Of a stretch of 64,000 nucleotides of DNA, positions 9,245-17,382 are shown in pieces. The DNA is taken from positions 1 to 64,000 of the forward strand of contig JBDLQY010000157.1 in assembly GCA_039800325.1 (NCBI GenBank), read 5' to 3'. The notes under the pieces are model-generated. The model was not told the DNA's origin. It saw only the letters and a program-made list of their open reading frames with translations, and did no database searches. A program made the translations under genes and the position numbers. Source of the DNA: SYIM01 sp039800325. GTDB lineage: Bacteria > Pseudomonadota > Gammaproteobacteria > Burkholderiales > Burkholderiaceae_E. The number at the start of each line of letters is the position of its first letter. Position 1 is the first letter of the stretch.

Positions 9245-11014
9245 TCAGCAGTGGGCCAGAAGACTTGCCGCTGCAGCAGCCGCGTCTTCTAAGGCGACCA
9301 GTTGGGGTTCGCGGGCGCGGCGCGGCTGCAGTTCAACCTTGCCCTCTTTCAGGCCGCGCTCACCGACCGTGACACGCAGCGGCACGCCAATGAGCTCCCA
9401 ATCGGCAAACATCGCACCGGGGCGCTCTCCGCGGTCGTCCAGCAGGACGTCGACGCCGGCAGCGGTTAAGGCCGCGTAAAGCTGCTCGGCCGCCTCACGT
9501 ACTGCCGCGGATCGGTCCATACCCAGGGGTGCAATCACCACTTCAAACGGCGCAATGGAGCGTGGCCAGATAATGCCGCGCTCGTCATGGTTCTGCTCGA
9601 TAGCGGCACCCAGCAGTCGCGTGACCCCAATGCCATAGCAGCCCATTTCAATCGGTTTGGCCACACCGTCTTCGTCGATGAAGTTAGCGTTCATGGACGC
9701 TGAGTATTTGGTGCCCAGGTAAAACACATGGCCAACCTCGATTCCCCTTTGAATGGCCAGTGTGCCGCCGCCATCGGGCGAGGGGTCGCCCTCGCGCACG
9801 TTGCGGATATCGGCGACGACGGGCTCAGGCAGATCGCGGCCCCAGTTCACGCCGGTGAAGTGAAAGTTGGCCTCGTTGGCACCGCATACGAAGTCGCTCA
9901 TGTTGGCAACGGTGCGGTCGGCCACCACGCGAACAGGCTTGCGGGTACCGATTGGACCCAAGTAGCCTGGGGGTGTGCCAAAGTGGTCGAGGATTTCAGC
10001 TTCTGTGGCGAAGCGAAAGCCCTCAAGACCGGCCACCTTGCCTGCTTTGACCTCGTTCAGATCATGGTCGCCCCGCACCAGCAGCAGCCAGATATCCGTG
10101 GACACGACGCGACCCTGGCCGCCGGTGTCATCGCCGTCTTTAAGCGGTTCGCGATGGTCAACGGCCAGCACCAGCGATTTGACTGTGCGTTCGAGAGGAA
10201 GACCCAGCAGCTTGGCGACCTCTTCGCAGCGGGCCCGACCCGGTGTAGCAGTCTTTTGCAGGGGCTGGCCGGCCTGTGACCGTGTGGGCATGAGCGCTAT
10301 GGCCTCGGCCAACTCGATGTTGGCTGCGTAGTCGGTGTCTGGGCAGTAGGCAATGGCATCCTCGCCGGTGTCGGCGATGACCTGGAACTCGTGACTGGCT
10401 GAGCCGCCGATAGCGCCGGTGTCGGCGGCCACCGCCCGAAACCGCAGTCCCATTCGACTAAAGGTGGCGCTGTACGCTTCATACATGGCCTGATAACTGG
10501 CCAGCGCTGAGTCGCGATCTCGATCAAACGAGTAGGCGTCCTTCATGGTGAATTCGCGTCCCCGCATCACGCCGAACCGCGGGCGTCGTTCGTCGCGAAA
10601 CTTGGTCTGTATGTGATAGAAATTTTTGGGCATCTGCCGATAACTGCGGATTTCCTGGCGTGCGATGTCGGTAATGACCTCTTCTGAGGTCGGCTGCACG
10701 ATGAAATCGCGGCCGTGCCGGTCTTTCACGCGCATCAATTCGGGTCCGTACTTCTCCCAGCGCCCGGTTTCCATCCAAAGTTCAGCCGGCTGGATGACGG
10801 GCATCAGCAACTCGATGGCGCCCGCCCGGTTCATCTCCTCCCGGATGATGGCCTCCACCTTGCGAATAATGCGCAGTCCCATCGGCATGTATGAGTAAAT
10901 GCCGCCGGCGAGCTTGCGGATGAGCCCTGCTCGAAGCATCAGCCGATGGCTGATGATCTCGGCGTCAGAGGGGGCTTCCTTGAGGGTTGCGATGTGAAAA
11001 CGGGTTGCTCTCAT
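9245..11014 (-). CDS. proS: Prolyl-tRNA synthetase
   Basis: Class II aminoacyl-tRNA synthetase of the bacterial type, 589 residues from ATG 11014 (MRATRFHIATLKEAPS), the conserved start; an upstream extension would run into rppH. The N-terminal catalytic core contains ISHRLMLRAGLIRKLAGG and motif 2 near FRDERRPRFGVMRGREF. An insertion of about 180 residues resembling the YbaK-type editing domain (cf. VADRTVANMSDF) follows, then a C-terminal anticodon-binding domain (PFEVVIAPLGMD). It charges tRNA-Pro, two copies of which lie later in this window. It is divergent from rppH. Confidence 0.96.
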   Translation of the reverse strand: MRATRFHIATLKEAPSDAEIISHRLMLRAGLIRKLAGGIYSYMPMGLRIIRKVEAIIREEMNRAGAIELLMPVIQPAELWMETGRWEKYGPELMRVKDRHGRDFIVQPTSEEVITDIARQEIRSYRQMPKNFYHIQTKFRDERRPRFGVMRGREFTMKDAYSFDRDRDSALASYQAMYEAYSATFSRMGLRFRAVAADTGAIGGSASHEFQVIADTGEDAIAYCPDTDYAANIELAEAIALMPTRSQAGQPLQKTATPGRARCEEVAKLLGLPLERTVKSLVLAVDHREPLKDGDDTGGQGRVVSTDIWLLLVRGDHDLNEVKAGKVAGLEGFRFATEAEILDHFGTPPGYLGPIGTRKPVRVVADRTVANMSDFVCGANEANFHFTGVNWGRDLPEPVVADIRNVREGDPSPDGGGTLAIQRGIEVGHVFYLGTKYSASMNANFIDEDGVAKPIEMGCYGIGVTRLLGAAIEQNHDERGIIWPRSIAPFEVVIAPLGMDRSAAVREAAEQLYAALTAAGVDVLLDDRGERPGAMFADWELIGVPLRVTVGERGLKEGKVELQPRRAREPQLVALEDAAAAAASLLAHC

Positions 11015-11099
11015 GGCGATGGGCGGCGTGGCCGCGGTAGGGATGGACAGTGGGGACAAACGAGTACTGCAGAAGGACCCAAAGGGTGGACAAAAGGGG

Positions 11100-11129
11100 C
11101 TGCAAGCGGCGGCCACCTGCCGATATAAT
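11100..11129 (+). promoter_or_regulatory. Putative sigma-70 promoter of rppH
   Basis: A consensus -10 TATAAT lies at 11124-11129, with a weak -35-like CTGCAA at 11100-11105 and an 18-bp spacer. It points at rppH, whose start is about 30 bp downstream. Confidence 0.5.
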
Positions 11130-11161
11130 CGATCGCATTGTAAGAGATCATGGGTGCGGCA

Positions 11162-11680
11162 ATGCTCGATCGCGAAGGCTACCGCCCCAACGTCGGCATC
11201 ATCCTGGTCAATGACCAGAACGAGGTCTTCTGGGGCAAACGAATCAAAGAACATGCTTGGCAGTTTCCGCAAGGCGGAATCAAGCGCGGTGAATCACCGC
11301 AACAGGCCATGTTCAGAGAACTGCGGGAAGAAGTGGGCCTGATGCCCGAACATGTGCGTGTGCTGGGACGCACACGAGAGTGGCTTCGTTACGATGTTCC
11401 ACAGCAATGGATCCGTCGCGAAATGCGTGGCCAGTATCGGGGGCAAAAGCAGATCTGGTTTCTCATCCGCATGCTGGGGCGAGACACCGATGTCGACCTT
11501 CGCGCCTCAGGGCACCCTGAGTTCGACGCCTGGCGTTGGCACGAATACTGGATCCCGCTCGACACAGTTATCGATTTCAAGCGTGAGGTCTATCGTCAGG
11601 CCCTTGAAGAATTAGCCCGTTTTCTGCCGGAATCGGGCGCAGCCTATACCGGCGTCAGCAGGGGTTTGCCCGCCACGTGA
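11162..11680 (+). CDS. rppH: RNA pyrophosphohydrolase (Nudix)
   Basis: Nudix hydrolase that converts 5'-triphosphate mRNA ends to monophosphate and so starts RNase E-dependent decay. The full Nudix box is present from GGIKRGE to REEVGL (about residues 38-60). The conserved family start MLDREGYRPNVGIIL corresponds to ATG 11162; an in-frame ATG at 11150 would add four residues and is slightly better spaced from an AAGAG, so it remains possible. It has 172 residues, normal for the family. Its 3' end overlaps the convergent hydroxyacid dehydrogenase gene by 37 bp. Confidence 0.94.
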   Translation: MLDREGYRPNVGIILVNDQNEVFWGKRIKEHAWQFPQGGIKRGESPQQAMFRELREEVGLMPEHVRVLGRTREWLRYDVPQQWIRREMRGQYRGQKQIWFLIRMLGRDTDVDLRASGHPEFDAWRWHEYWIPLDTVIDFKREVYRQALEELARFLPESGAAYTGVSRGLPAT

Positions 11681-12579
11681 GCGGCCACATTGTCCAGCGT
11701 CAATTTGCCCATCGCGGCTCGGGTGCTGTGCGTGGCACTTCCCTGATGGGGGTGAAGCACCACGTGGTCCATGGCAATGAGTTCAGAGGGCACCTGCGGT
11801 TCGCGCTCGAATACGTCAAGGCCTGCTGCGCCCAGCTTGCCGGCAGCCAGCAGTTCAATCAGCGCCGTCTGGTCAACCACTGAACCACGGGCGATATTCA
11901 CGAACATGCCCTGCGCACCCAGCGCGGTTAGTACCTCGCGTGAGACCAGGCCACGGGTAGCCTCACCACCCGGGCAGGCAGCGATCAGCACATCGCCCCA
12001 CTGTGCCATGGCGATCAGATCATTAAACCAGCGATAACCGCTAGCCGGTTTTTCGCGTGGCCCGAAGTAAGCGACCTCGGTATTGAAGGCAGCGCAGCGT
12101 TTGGCGATGGCGGCTCCAATGCGACCCAGTCCGATCACGCCCACGCGGCGCCCCTGCAAGCTGTGCGTGAGCGCCATGCCACCCTTAAGCCAGCGCCCTT
12201 CTCGGACGAAGCGGTCACCCTGAGGGATTTGCCGAATGGTGCCCAAAACAAGCGCCAGGGCCAGGTCTGCAACGTCTTCAGTGAGAACATCGGGCGTGTT
12301 GGTGACCGCGATGCCGTTGGCACGCGCATGACCGACATCGATGGCATCGACACCCACACCAAAACACGACACCAGTTTTAGTCTAGGCAGCTGCGACATG
12401 ACTGCCGCTTCAATGCCACGGCCACCGCTGGTGACCGCGACTTCGCAACGCCCAGCCAGACTCGCGAGCAAGGCCTTCGGATCAGCAGCTTCGTAGTAGC
12501 GGTGCACCTCGTAGGTGGCTTCAAGCGCCTGCTGGGTGGGTGCGTGCAATGAGCACATCAGGAGTACGGGGACCTTCAT
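11644..12579 (-). CDS. D-2-hydroxyacid dehydrogenase (glyoxylate/hydroxypyruvate reductase type)
   Basis: NAD(P)-dependent oxidoreductase, 311 residues. It has the Rossmann motif GLGRIG in the middle and the catalytic Arg-Glu-His set in NIARGSVVD, DVFEREP and HPHQGSATHSTR. This pattern fits the subfamily reducing glyoxylate and hydroxypyruvate to glycolate and D-glycerate. It is the last of three closely spaced minus-strand genes (SDR, Ldh2-type, this one). In that setting it could handle a glycerate- or glycolate-like product of sugar-acid breakdown; this is inference. Confidence 0.9.
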   Translation of the reverse strand: MKVPVLLMCSLHAPTQQALEATYEVHRYYEAADPKALLASLAGRCEVAVTSGGRGIEAAVMSQLPRLKLVSCFGVGVDAIDVGHARANGIAVTNTPDVLTEDVADLALALVLGTIRQIPQGDRFVREGRWLKGGMALTHSLQGRRVGVIGLGRIGAAIAKRCAAFNTEVAYFGPREKPASGYRWFNDLIAMAQWGDVLIAACPGGEATRGLVSREVLTALGAQGMFVNIARGSVVDQTALIELLAAGKLGAAGLDVFEREPQVPSELIAMDHVVLHPHQGSATHSTRAAMGKLTLDNVAAHVAGKPLLTPV

Positions 12580-12621
12580 GGCTTGGAGGCTCCAACAGTC
12601 AGAGGGTGCGAGTGAAGATGC

Positions 12622-13701
12622 TCAGGCGACAACCGGGGGCAATGCGACACCCAGAGCAGCCGCTTTGGGCGTGAGCGCCGGCATGATGCCTGGATGCAGC
12701 GCGACGCCCGTGCTTAGTTGCTCTTGTTTGCGGGCTAAACCGCGTTCGCCAGGCAGCCGCACGGGAACACCGGGCACTCGCGGTGCTGAGCGGTGGCAGG
12801 CGTCGGTAATCCAGTCGGTCTGTCGCGTAAAGGCATCTAGTCCGGAGAAAGCCGCAGGATCATGGATCTGGACATTGACCGTGGCGCCCCAGCCCTCAAT
12901 CGGATCAGCCCGGCCACGACCTGCCAGGGCACCGGTAAGGGCCTCAATCATGAGAGCAAGTCCGTAGCCCTTATGCCCGGCGTCGAGTCCACCCAAGGGC
13001 AATATCGTGCCTGGCGGATTGGCAAACAACACAGTGGGATCCCGAGTGGGTTGACCCTGCGCGTCGAGCCACCAGGCGTGCTCGCCCTGTCGGCCCGCGT
13101 CGCGTAGCCGGGTGGTCATGCCGTTGGTGGTGATCGAGGCTGAGATGTCGATCATGATGGGATCGCTTGAGGTGGGAATGCCCACGGCGATCGGATTGGG
13201 GGTGAAGACGGCCTGCGTACCGCCGAACGGGGCCACGCTGGCCGACGCCGCGTCCGAGCTGGCCACCGACACAAAAAAGCCTTGGCGCACAGGCTCTTCC
13301 AGGTAAGCGGCCAGGCAGGCAATGTGGTGACTGCGCCGAATCGCAACTGCGGCTGTACCGTTGACCCGAGCACGCGGCAGTGCCCACGCGATGGCCCGTC
13401 TAACCAGCCAGGGGCCTGGCAGCCTTTGGCCATCCCAGGTGGCCACAGCGGGTCGCTCGGCGATCACAGTCGGTGCGCCCGAACGCGTCATCTTGCCCTG
13501 CTCGAGCTCGCGCAGATAGGGTGCGAGCAGTTGCAGGCCGTGTGTGTCGTGACCCAGAAGATCGCCTTCAACCAGCACATCGGCCACTTCGGTGGCCATG
13601 TTGGCGTCCATGCCGGCGGCAGCCAGCATGGCCTGCGCAAAGCGGCGCAGATCACCGGCCTGATAGCGCGGCGAGCCCGCCGCAGATGCAGATTGGCTCA
13701 T
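12622..13701 (-). CDS. Malate/L-lactate dehydrogenase family protein (Ldh2/YiaK-like)
   Basis: Member of the LDH2/MDH2 family (PF02615), 359 residues, with its own NAD-binding fold unrelated to classical lactate dehydrogenases. Family features are visible: EGDLLGHDTHGLQLL, AIRRSHHIACLAAY with the catalytic His, FTPNPIAVGIP, and GHKGYGLALMIE. Members act on malate, L-lactate, ureidoglycolate or 2,3-diketo-L-gulonate (YiaK); substrate cannot be assigned from sequence. It is the middle gene of a probable three-gene operon, 28 bp after an SDR and 42 bp before a D-2-hydroxyacid dehydrogenase. Confidence 0.9.
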   Translation of the reverse strand: MSQSASAAGSPRYQAGDLRRFAQAMLAAAGMDANMATEVADVLVEGDLLGHDTHGLQLLAPYLRELEQGKMTRSGAPTVIAERPAVATWDGQRLPGPWLVRRAIAWALPRARVNGTAAVAIRRSHHIACLAAYLEEPVRQGFFVSVASSDAASASVAPFGGTQAVFTPNPIAVGIPTSSDPIMIDISASITTNGMTTRLRDAGRQGEHAWWLDAQGQPTRDPTVLFANPPGTILPLGGLDAGHKGYGLALMIEALTGALAGRGRADPIEGWGATVNVQIHDPAAFSGLDAFTRQTDWITDACHRSAPRVPGVPVRLPGERGLARKQEQLSTGVALHPGIMPALTPKAAALGVALPPVVA

Positions 13702-13729
13702 GGGCAGGCGCCCTCCCGTTTAAATCGAT

Positions 13730-14488
13730 TCAGTAAACAGCCCGGCCGCCGGACAGATCAAAGACCGCACCGGTGCTGAATGAGCATTCTTCGCTGGCCA
13801 GCCAGGCCACCATGGCGGCGATTTCTTCGACCAGGCCGAAGCGGGCCATGGGGATTTTGGACAGCATAAAGTCGATATGTGCCTGAGACATCTGATCAAA
13901 GATGGGCGTACGTACTGCGGCTGGGGTGATGCAGTTGACGCGGATGCCGGTTTTGGCGGTTTCTTTGCCCAGCGATTTGGTCAGTCCAATGACGGCAGCC
14001 TTTGAGGTGCTGTATGCAGGCGCATTGGGATTGCCGTCCTTGCCTGCAATCGACGCAATGTTGATCACACGACCATAGTCGTTCTTGAGCATTTCGCGCA
14101 CCACAGCCCGGTTGCACAGAAACAGTCCGTTGACGTTGACGTCCATGACGCGCCGCCAGTCCTCGGGTTCGTACTCCCAGGTGGTCTTATTGGGCCCCGT
14201 GATGCCGGCGCTACAACACAAAATATCGATGCGTCCGAATGCAGCGACCGTCTTGTCGGCGGCGGCCTGTACGCTTTGTGCATCGGTGACATCGACCTGA
14301 ATGGCCTGGTGGCTGGCACCCGCCACCGGCGGCAGTGCTGCTGCCGTGCGTTGTGCAGCCGCGGTGTCTACATCCCACAGCGCCACGCGGGCACCGCTGG
14401 CGGCAAAGCGGGCCGCGATCGCGGCACCAATACCCGAGGCGCCGCCGGTGATCACCGCCGCGCGGCCTTTAAGATCAATCGCATTCAT
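13730..14488 (-). CDS. Short-chain dehydrogenase/reductase (SDR)
   Basis: Classical SDR of 252 residues with cofactor motif TGGASGIG, an acidic residue after beta-2 (WDVDT) favouring NAD, and the catalytic Ser-Tyr-Lys set in NIASIAGK and AYSTSK. The C-terminus CSFSTGAVFDLSGG is usual for the FabG/3-oxoacyl-reductase-like group. ATG 14488 (MNAIDLKGR) is chosen; further upstream codons are not SDR-like. First gene of the operon with the Ldh2- and D-2-hydroxyacid-dehydrogenase genes, so an alcohol or sugar-acid substrate is more likely than a fatty-acyl one. Confidence 0.88.
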   Translation of the reverse strand: MNAIDLKGRAAVITGGASGIGAAIAARFAASGARVALWDVDTAAAQRTAAALPPVAGASHQAIQVDVTDAQSVQAAADKTVAAFGRIDILCCSAGITGPNKTTWEYEPEDWRRVMDVNVNGLFLCNRAVVREMLKNDYGRVINIASIAGKDGNPNAPAYSTSKAAVIGLTKSLGKETAKTGIRVNCITPAAVRTPIFDQMSQAHIDFMLSKIPMARFGLVEEIAAMVAWLASEECSFSTGAVFDLSGGRAVY

Positions 14489-14606
14489 GGCTTGGCGTTC
14501 CAGAAAGTCAGGTGGAGAAAGGCCGAAACCATAGCACGATGAGGCGGTCACTGTTTCGGCATAATCGCGGCTTTCAAACCGCGCGCGACTTGAGGGGAGC
14601 CATCTG

Positions 14607-15584
14607 ATGAAAGTGCTGTTTACCGACCATGACATGCTCGATATCTCGCTCGAGCGCGGCATTTTTCGCGAAGCCGGCATCGAGCTGCTCGAGGCCCAGT
14701 GCCGCACCCCCGAAGACGTGATCCGCCACGCCGCGGGCTGCAGCGCGCTTCTGGTGCAGTATGCACCCGTGGGCGAGGCTGTTTTCAAGGCCTGTCCCAA
14801 CATCGGACTGGCCTCGCGTATCGGCGCGGGTTACGACACCATTGACGCGATCGCTGCCGAGCGCCATGGGGTGTGGGTGGCCAATTCGCCCGATTACGGT
14901 GTGGGTGAAGTCTCGCTGCACGCGCTGTCGATGACGCTGGCGGTTATCCGCTGTCTGGGTCGCTATGACCGCGATATCCATGCCGGCAACTGGCACTACA
15001 CCACGGTGGGGCGTATTCCCCGTACGCAGAATCTGACGGTTGGTGTGTTGGGCCTGGGCCGCATCGGCAAGCGCTTTGCGCACTACGCTCAGCCCATTTT
15101 CAAGCGTGTCATTGCCCATGATCCCAATCTCATTGACGGTGATTTCCCTCAGTATGTGGGGCGCGTGGGTCTGGAAGAACTCTTTGAGCAGGCGGATGCC
15201 ATTTCCATCCACTGCCTGCTCAACGACGGCACCCGGGGGCTGGTGGGTGAGTCGCTACTGCGCCGTATGAAGAAGGGCTCTTATCTCGTCAATACTGCCC
15301 GTGGCGCAGTGATTGATATTGATGGACTCACTCGCGTGGTAGCCGATGACCATCTGGCTGGCGTGGGCCTGGATGTTCTACCAGTTGAGCCGGTTCCCGC
15401 CGGGCATCCGTTGCTGTCTGATCCGCGGGTGATTTTTACGCCGCACTCGGCTTTTTACTCGGTTGAGTCCGAGATTGAATTGCGCCGCAAAGCGGCCATG
15501 AATATTGTCAACTGGATGAAGAGCGGTCGCCCCGATTATCCGGTGAACAAGGGCAGCAAGACGCCCGCAGGGCTGGCGCGCTGA
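14607..15584 (+). CDS. D-2-hydroxyacid dehydrogenase, CtBP-like subgroup
   Basis: NAD-dependent dehydrogenase of 325 residues with GLGRIGKRF as dinucleotide motif and catalytic Arg/Glu/His in NTARGAVID, LPVEPVP and TPHSAFYS. The spacing and the TPHSAFYSxES motif resemble the CtBP/phosphoglycerate-dehydrogenase-like group. ATG 14607 follows a purine-rich GAGGGGA. It diverges from the SDR operon with 118 bp between and ends at a strong hairpin shared with the converging FAH gene. Substrate unknown. Confidence 0.88.
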   Translation: MKVLFTDHDMLDISLERGIFREAGIELLEAQCRTPEDVIRHAAGCSALLVQYAPVGEAVFKACPNIGLASRIGAGYDTIDAIAAERHGVWVANSPDYGVGEVSLHALSMTLAVIRCLGRYDRDIHAGNWHYTTVGRIPRTQNLTVGVLGLGRIGKRFAHYAQPIFKRVIAHDPNLIDGDFPQYVGRVGLEELFEQADAISIHCLLNDGTRGLVGESLLRRMKKGSYLVNTARGAVIDIDGLTRVVADDHLAGVGLDVLPVEPVPAGHPLLSDPRVIFTPHSAFYSVESEIELRRKAAMNIVNWMKSGRPDYPVNKGSKTPAGLAR

Positions 15585-15602
15585 ACGTCTTGCAGGTCCA
15601 CT

Positions 15603-15637
15603 CAACGAAACGGCCGCTTGATCGCGGCCGTTCGTTG
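15603..15637. terminator. Strong hairpin between convergent genes
   Basis: Arms of about 14 bp with one bulged A (CAACGAAACGGCCGC against GCGGCCGTTCGTTG) enclose a TTGATC loop. It sits between the 3' ends of the CtBP-like and FAH genes and could end transcription from both sides. No long T tract follows, so it is not a textbook intrinsic terminator. Confidence 0.6.
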
Positions 15638-15659
15638 ATTGAGTCTGCGCTCAGGTCAT

Positions 15660-16514
15660 TTACTTCTTAAGGCTGAACTTCACGATCTTGGCGTGCTGTT
15701 CGCCAAGTCCTGCAATGCCCAGACTGACTTTGTCGCCGGCCTTGAGGAACTGCTGAGGCTTCATGCCCATGCCGACTCCGGGTGGCGTACCCGTGGTGAT
15801 GATGTCGCCGGGGTTCAGGGTCATGATCTGGCTGACATAGGCAATCAGGGTTGCACAGTCGAAGATCATGGTCTTGGTGCTGCCGCGCTGGCGGGGTTCG
15901 CCGTTGACGTCCAGCCACATGTCGAGTTTTTGAGGGCTGGGCACCTCGTCAGCCGTCACCAGCCACGGACCGATGGGGCCGAACGTGTCAAATCCTTTGC
16001 CCTTATCCCAGGTGGGGCCGCGCTCGATCTGCCACTCGCGTTCTGACACGTCGTTGACCAGCACATAGCCGGCAACGTGGGACAGAGCGTTCTTTTTGCT
16101 GACATAGCGAGCCTGGGTGCCGATGACAATGCCCAGCTCAACTTCCCAGTCGGTCTTGACCGAGCCTTTGGGCAGCATGATGTCGTCGTTGGGGCCCTGG
16201 ATGCAACTGAGGGTTTTGTGAAAGACGATGGGCTCTTTGGGAATGGGATTGCCAGTTTCGGCTGCGTGGTCGCTGTAATTCAGGCCGATGGCCACAAACT
16301 TGGTCGAACCGGAGACCGGGCAGCCCAGTCGCGGCTTGCCACGCACCAGCGGCAGCTTGGCCGTCTTGATCTTTGCAATTTTGGCCAACACTGCAGACGA
16401 CAGTGCTGCTGGACCAATGTCGGCCACAACGCCGGATAGATCACGCAGTTTGCCGTCGGCATCGATGAGGCCGGGTTTTTCCTTGCCGGGGTTGCCATAG
16501 CGTACGAGTTTCAT
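15660..16514 (-). CDS. Fumarylacetoacetate hydrolase family protein (diketo-deoxy-sugar acid hydrolase-like)
   Basis: FAH-fold metal-dependent C-C hydrolase of 284 residues. It starts at ATG 16514 (MKLVRYG) after AAGGAG. Family motifs: KFVAIGLNYSDHAAETG, ELGIVIG with metal-binding acids, YVLVNDVSERE and DIITTGTPPGVGMG. This N-terminal layout is shared by 2,4-diketo-3-deoxy-L-rhamnonate/fuconate hydrolases, ureidoglycolate-lyase-like proteins and related enzymes. It lies 46 bp after an SDR similar to 2-keto-3-deoxy-L-fuconate dehydrogenases. The pair could oxidise a 2-keto-3-deoxy acid at C4 and split the diketo product into pyruvate plus a hydroxyacid; this is an inference from context. Confidence 0.88.
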   Translation of the reverse strand: MKLVRYGNPGKEKPGLIDADGKLRDLSGVVADIGPAALSSAVLAKIAKIKTAKLPLVRGKPRLGCPVSGSTKFVAIGLNYSDHAAETGNPIPKEPIVFHKTLSCIQGPNDDIMLPKGSVKTDWEVELGIVIGTQARYVSKKNALSHVAGYVLVNDVSEREWQIERGPTWDKGKGFDTFGPIGPWLVTADEVPSPQKLDMWLDVNGEPRQRGSTKTMIFDCATLIAYVSQIMTLNPGDIITTGTPPGVGMGMKPQQFLKAGDKVSLGIAGLGEQHAKIVKFSLKK

Positions 16515-16560
16515 CTTGCTCGGTCTCCTTGAGTTTGAGCGGAATGAACGAAAGCGACAG

Positions 16561-17316
16561 TTAGATGGTGATACCGCCGTCGATGATGAAAGTCTGGCCC
16601 GTGGCAAACGAGCTTTCATCGCTGGCGAGATACACGACAATCGGTACGATTTCTTCGGCCGTGGCCAGTCGCCCCATTGGCTGGCGGGCGACAAACATAC
16701 GGCGCGCCTCTTCGATGTCGCCCAGCTGTGCCATGCGGTCATGCAGGCTGGGCGTGTCGACGGTTCCGGGGCAGATGGCGTTGCAGCGAATGCCCTGTTT
16801 GACAAAGTCAGCAGCCACCGACTTTGTCAGCCCGATGACGGCAGCCTTGGTGGTGCCGTACACAAAGCGATTGGCAATACCCTTGATAGAGCCCGCAACC
16901 GAGGCCATGTTGATGATAGAGCCACCCCCGTTGTCGATCATGCGCGGCAGGGCTGCACGAATCGTACTGAACATCGAGCGCACGTTGATCGAAAAACTGA
17001 AGTCCCAGTCGGCATCGGTCGTTTGCAGCACATTGCCCTGATGCACGTAGCCAGCGCAGTTAAACAACACATCAGGGACTGGCATATCGGCCATGAAACG
17101 AGCCACGTCGGCATCGCGGGTCACATCCAGTCGATGCGCCTGTATCGAGCCGCCCGAGGCGCGCGCCTGCGCCGCCAGGGTATCGAGAAGATCTTCGCGA
17201 ATGTCGGTGGCGATGACATGAGCACCCTCGCGCGCCATGGCCAGCGCAGCCGCCCGGCCCATGCCCTGTGCGGCAGCGGTGAGGATGATGGTCTTTCCGG
17301 CAAGTCGAGCAACCAC
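16561..17316 (-). CDS. SDR, 2-keto-3-deoxy-L-fuconate dehydrogenase-like
   Basis: Short-chain dehydrogenase of 251 residues, GTG start at 17316 after a well-placed GGAG. Unusual cofactor motif TAAAQGMG, acid after beta-2 (ATDIRED), catalytic NMASVAGS and FVYGTTK (Tyr-x-x-x-Lys), and a C-terminus ending DGGITI. The TAAAQG(M/I)G start and the short segment MPVPDVLFNCAGYVHQG resemble the DHRS6/2-keto-3-deoxy-L-fuconate dehydrogenase group. Co-oriented with the FAH hydrolase, which supports a two-step diketo route. Assignment is by motif reading only. Confidence 0.85.
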   Translation of the reverse strand: MVARLAGKTIILTAAAQGMGRAAALAMAREGAHVIATDIREDLLDTLAAQARASGGSIQAHRLDVTRDADVARFMADMPVPDVLFNCAGYVHQGNVLQTTDADWDFSFSINVRSMFSTIRAALPRMIDNGGGSIINMASVAGSIKGIANRFVYGTTKAAVIGLTKSVAADFVKQGIRCNAICPGTVDTPSLHDRMAQLGDIEEARRMFVARQPMGRLATAEEIVPIVVYLASDESSFATGQTFIIDGGITI

Positions 17317-17382
17317 GATAAATCTCCGAACAGGACTGATGCGCCGTGGCGCGTTTTTCGAGGCGCGTAAGGGTAGCGTACT

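Noticed and set aside
11015..11272. 86-codon N-terminal extension of proS
   Set aside because: It runs antisense into rppH; the conserved ProRS start is at 11014.
16516..17370. 284-codon plus-strand open frame opposite the SDR gene
   Set aside because: Antisense to a clear SDR with all catalytic motifs; its own translation resembles nothing.
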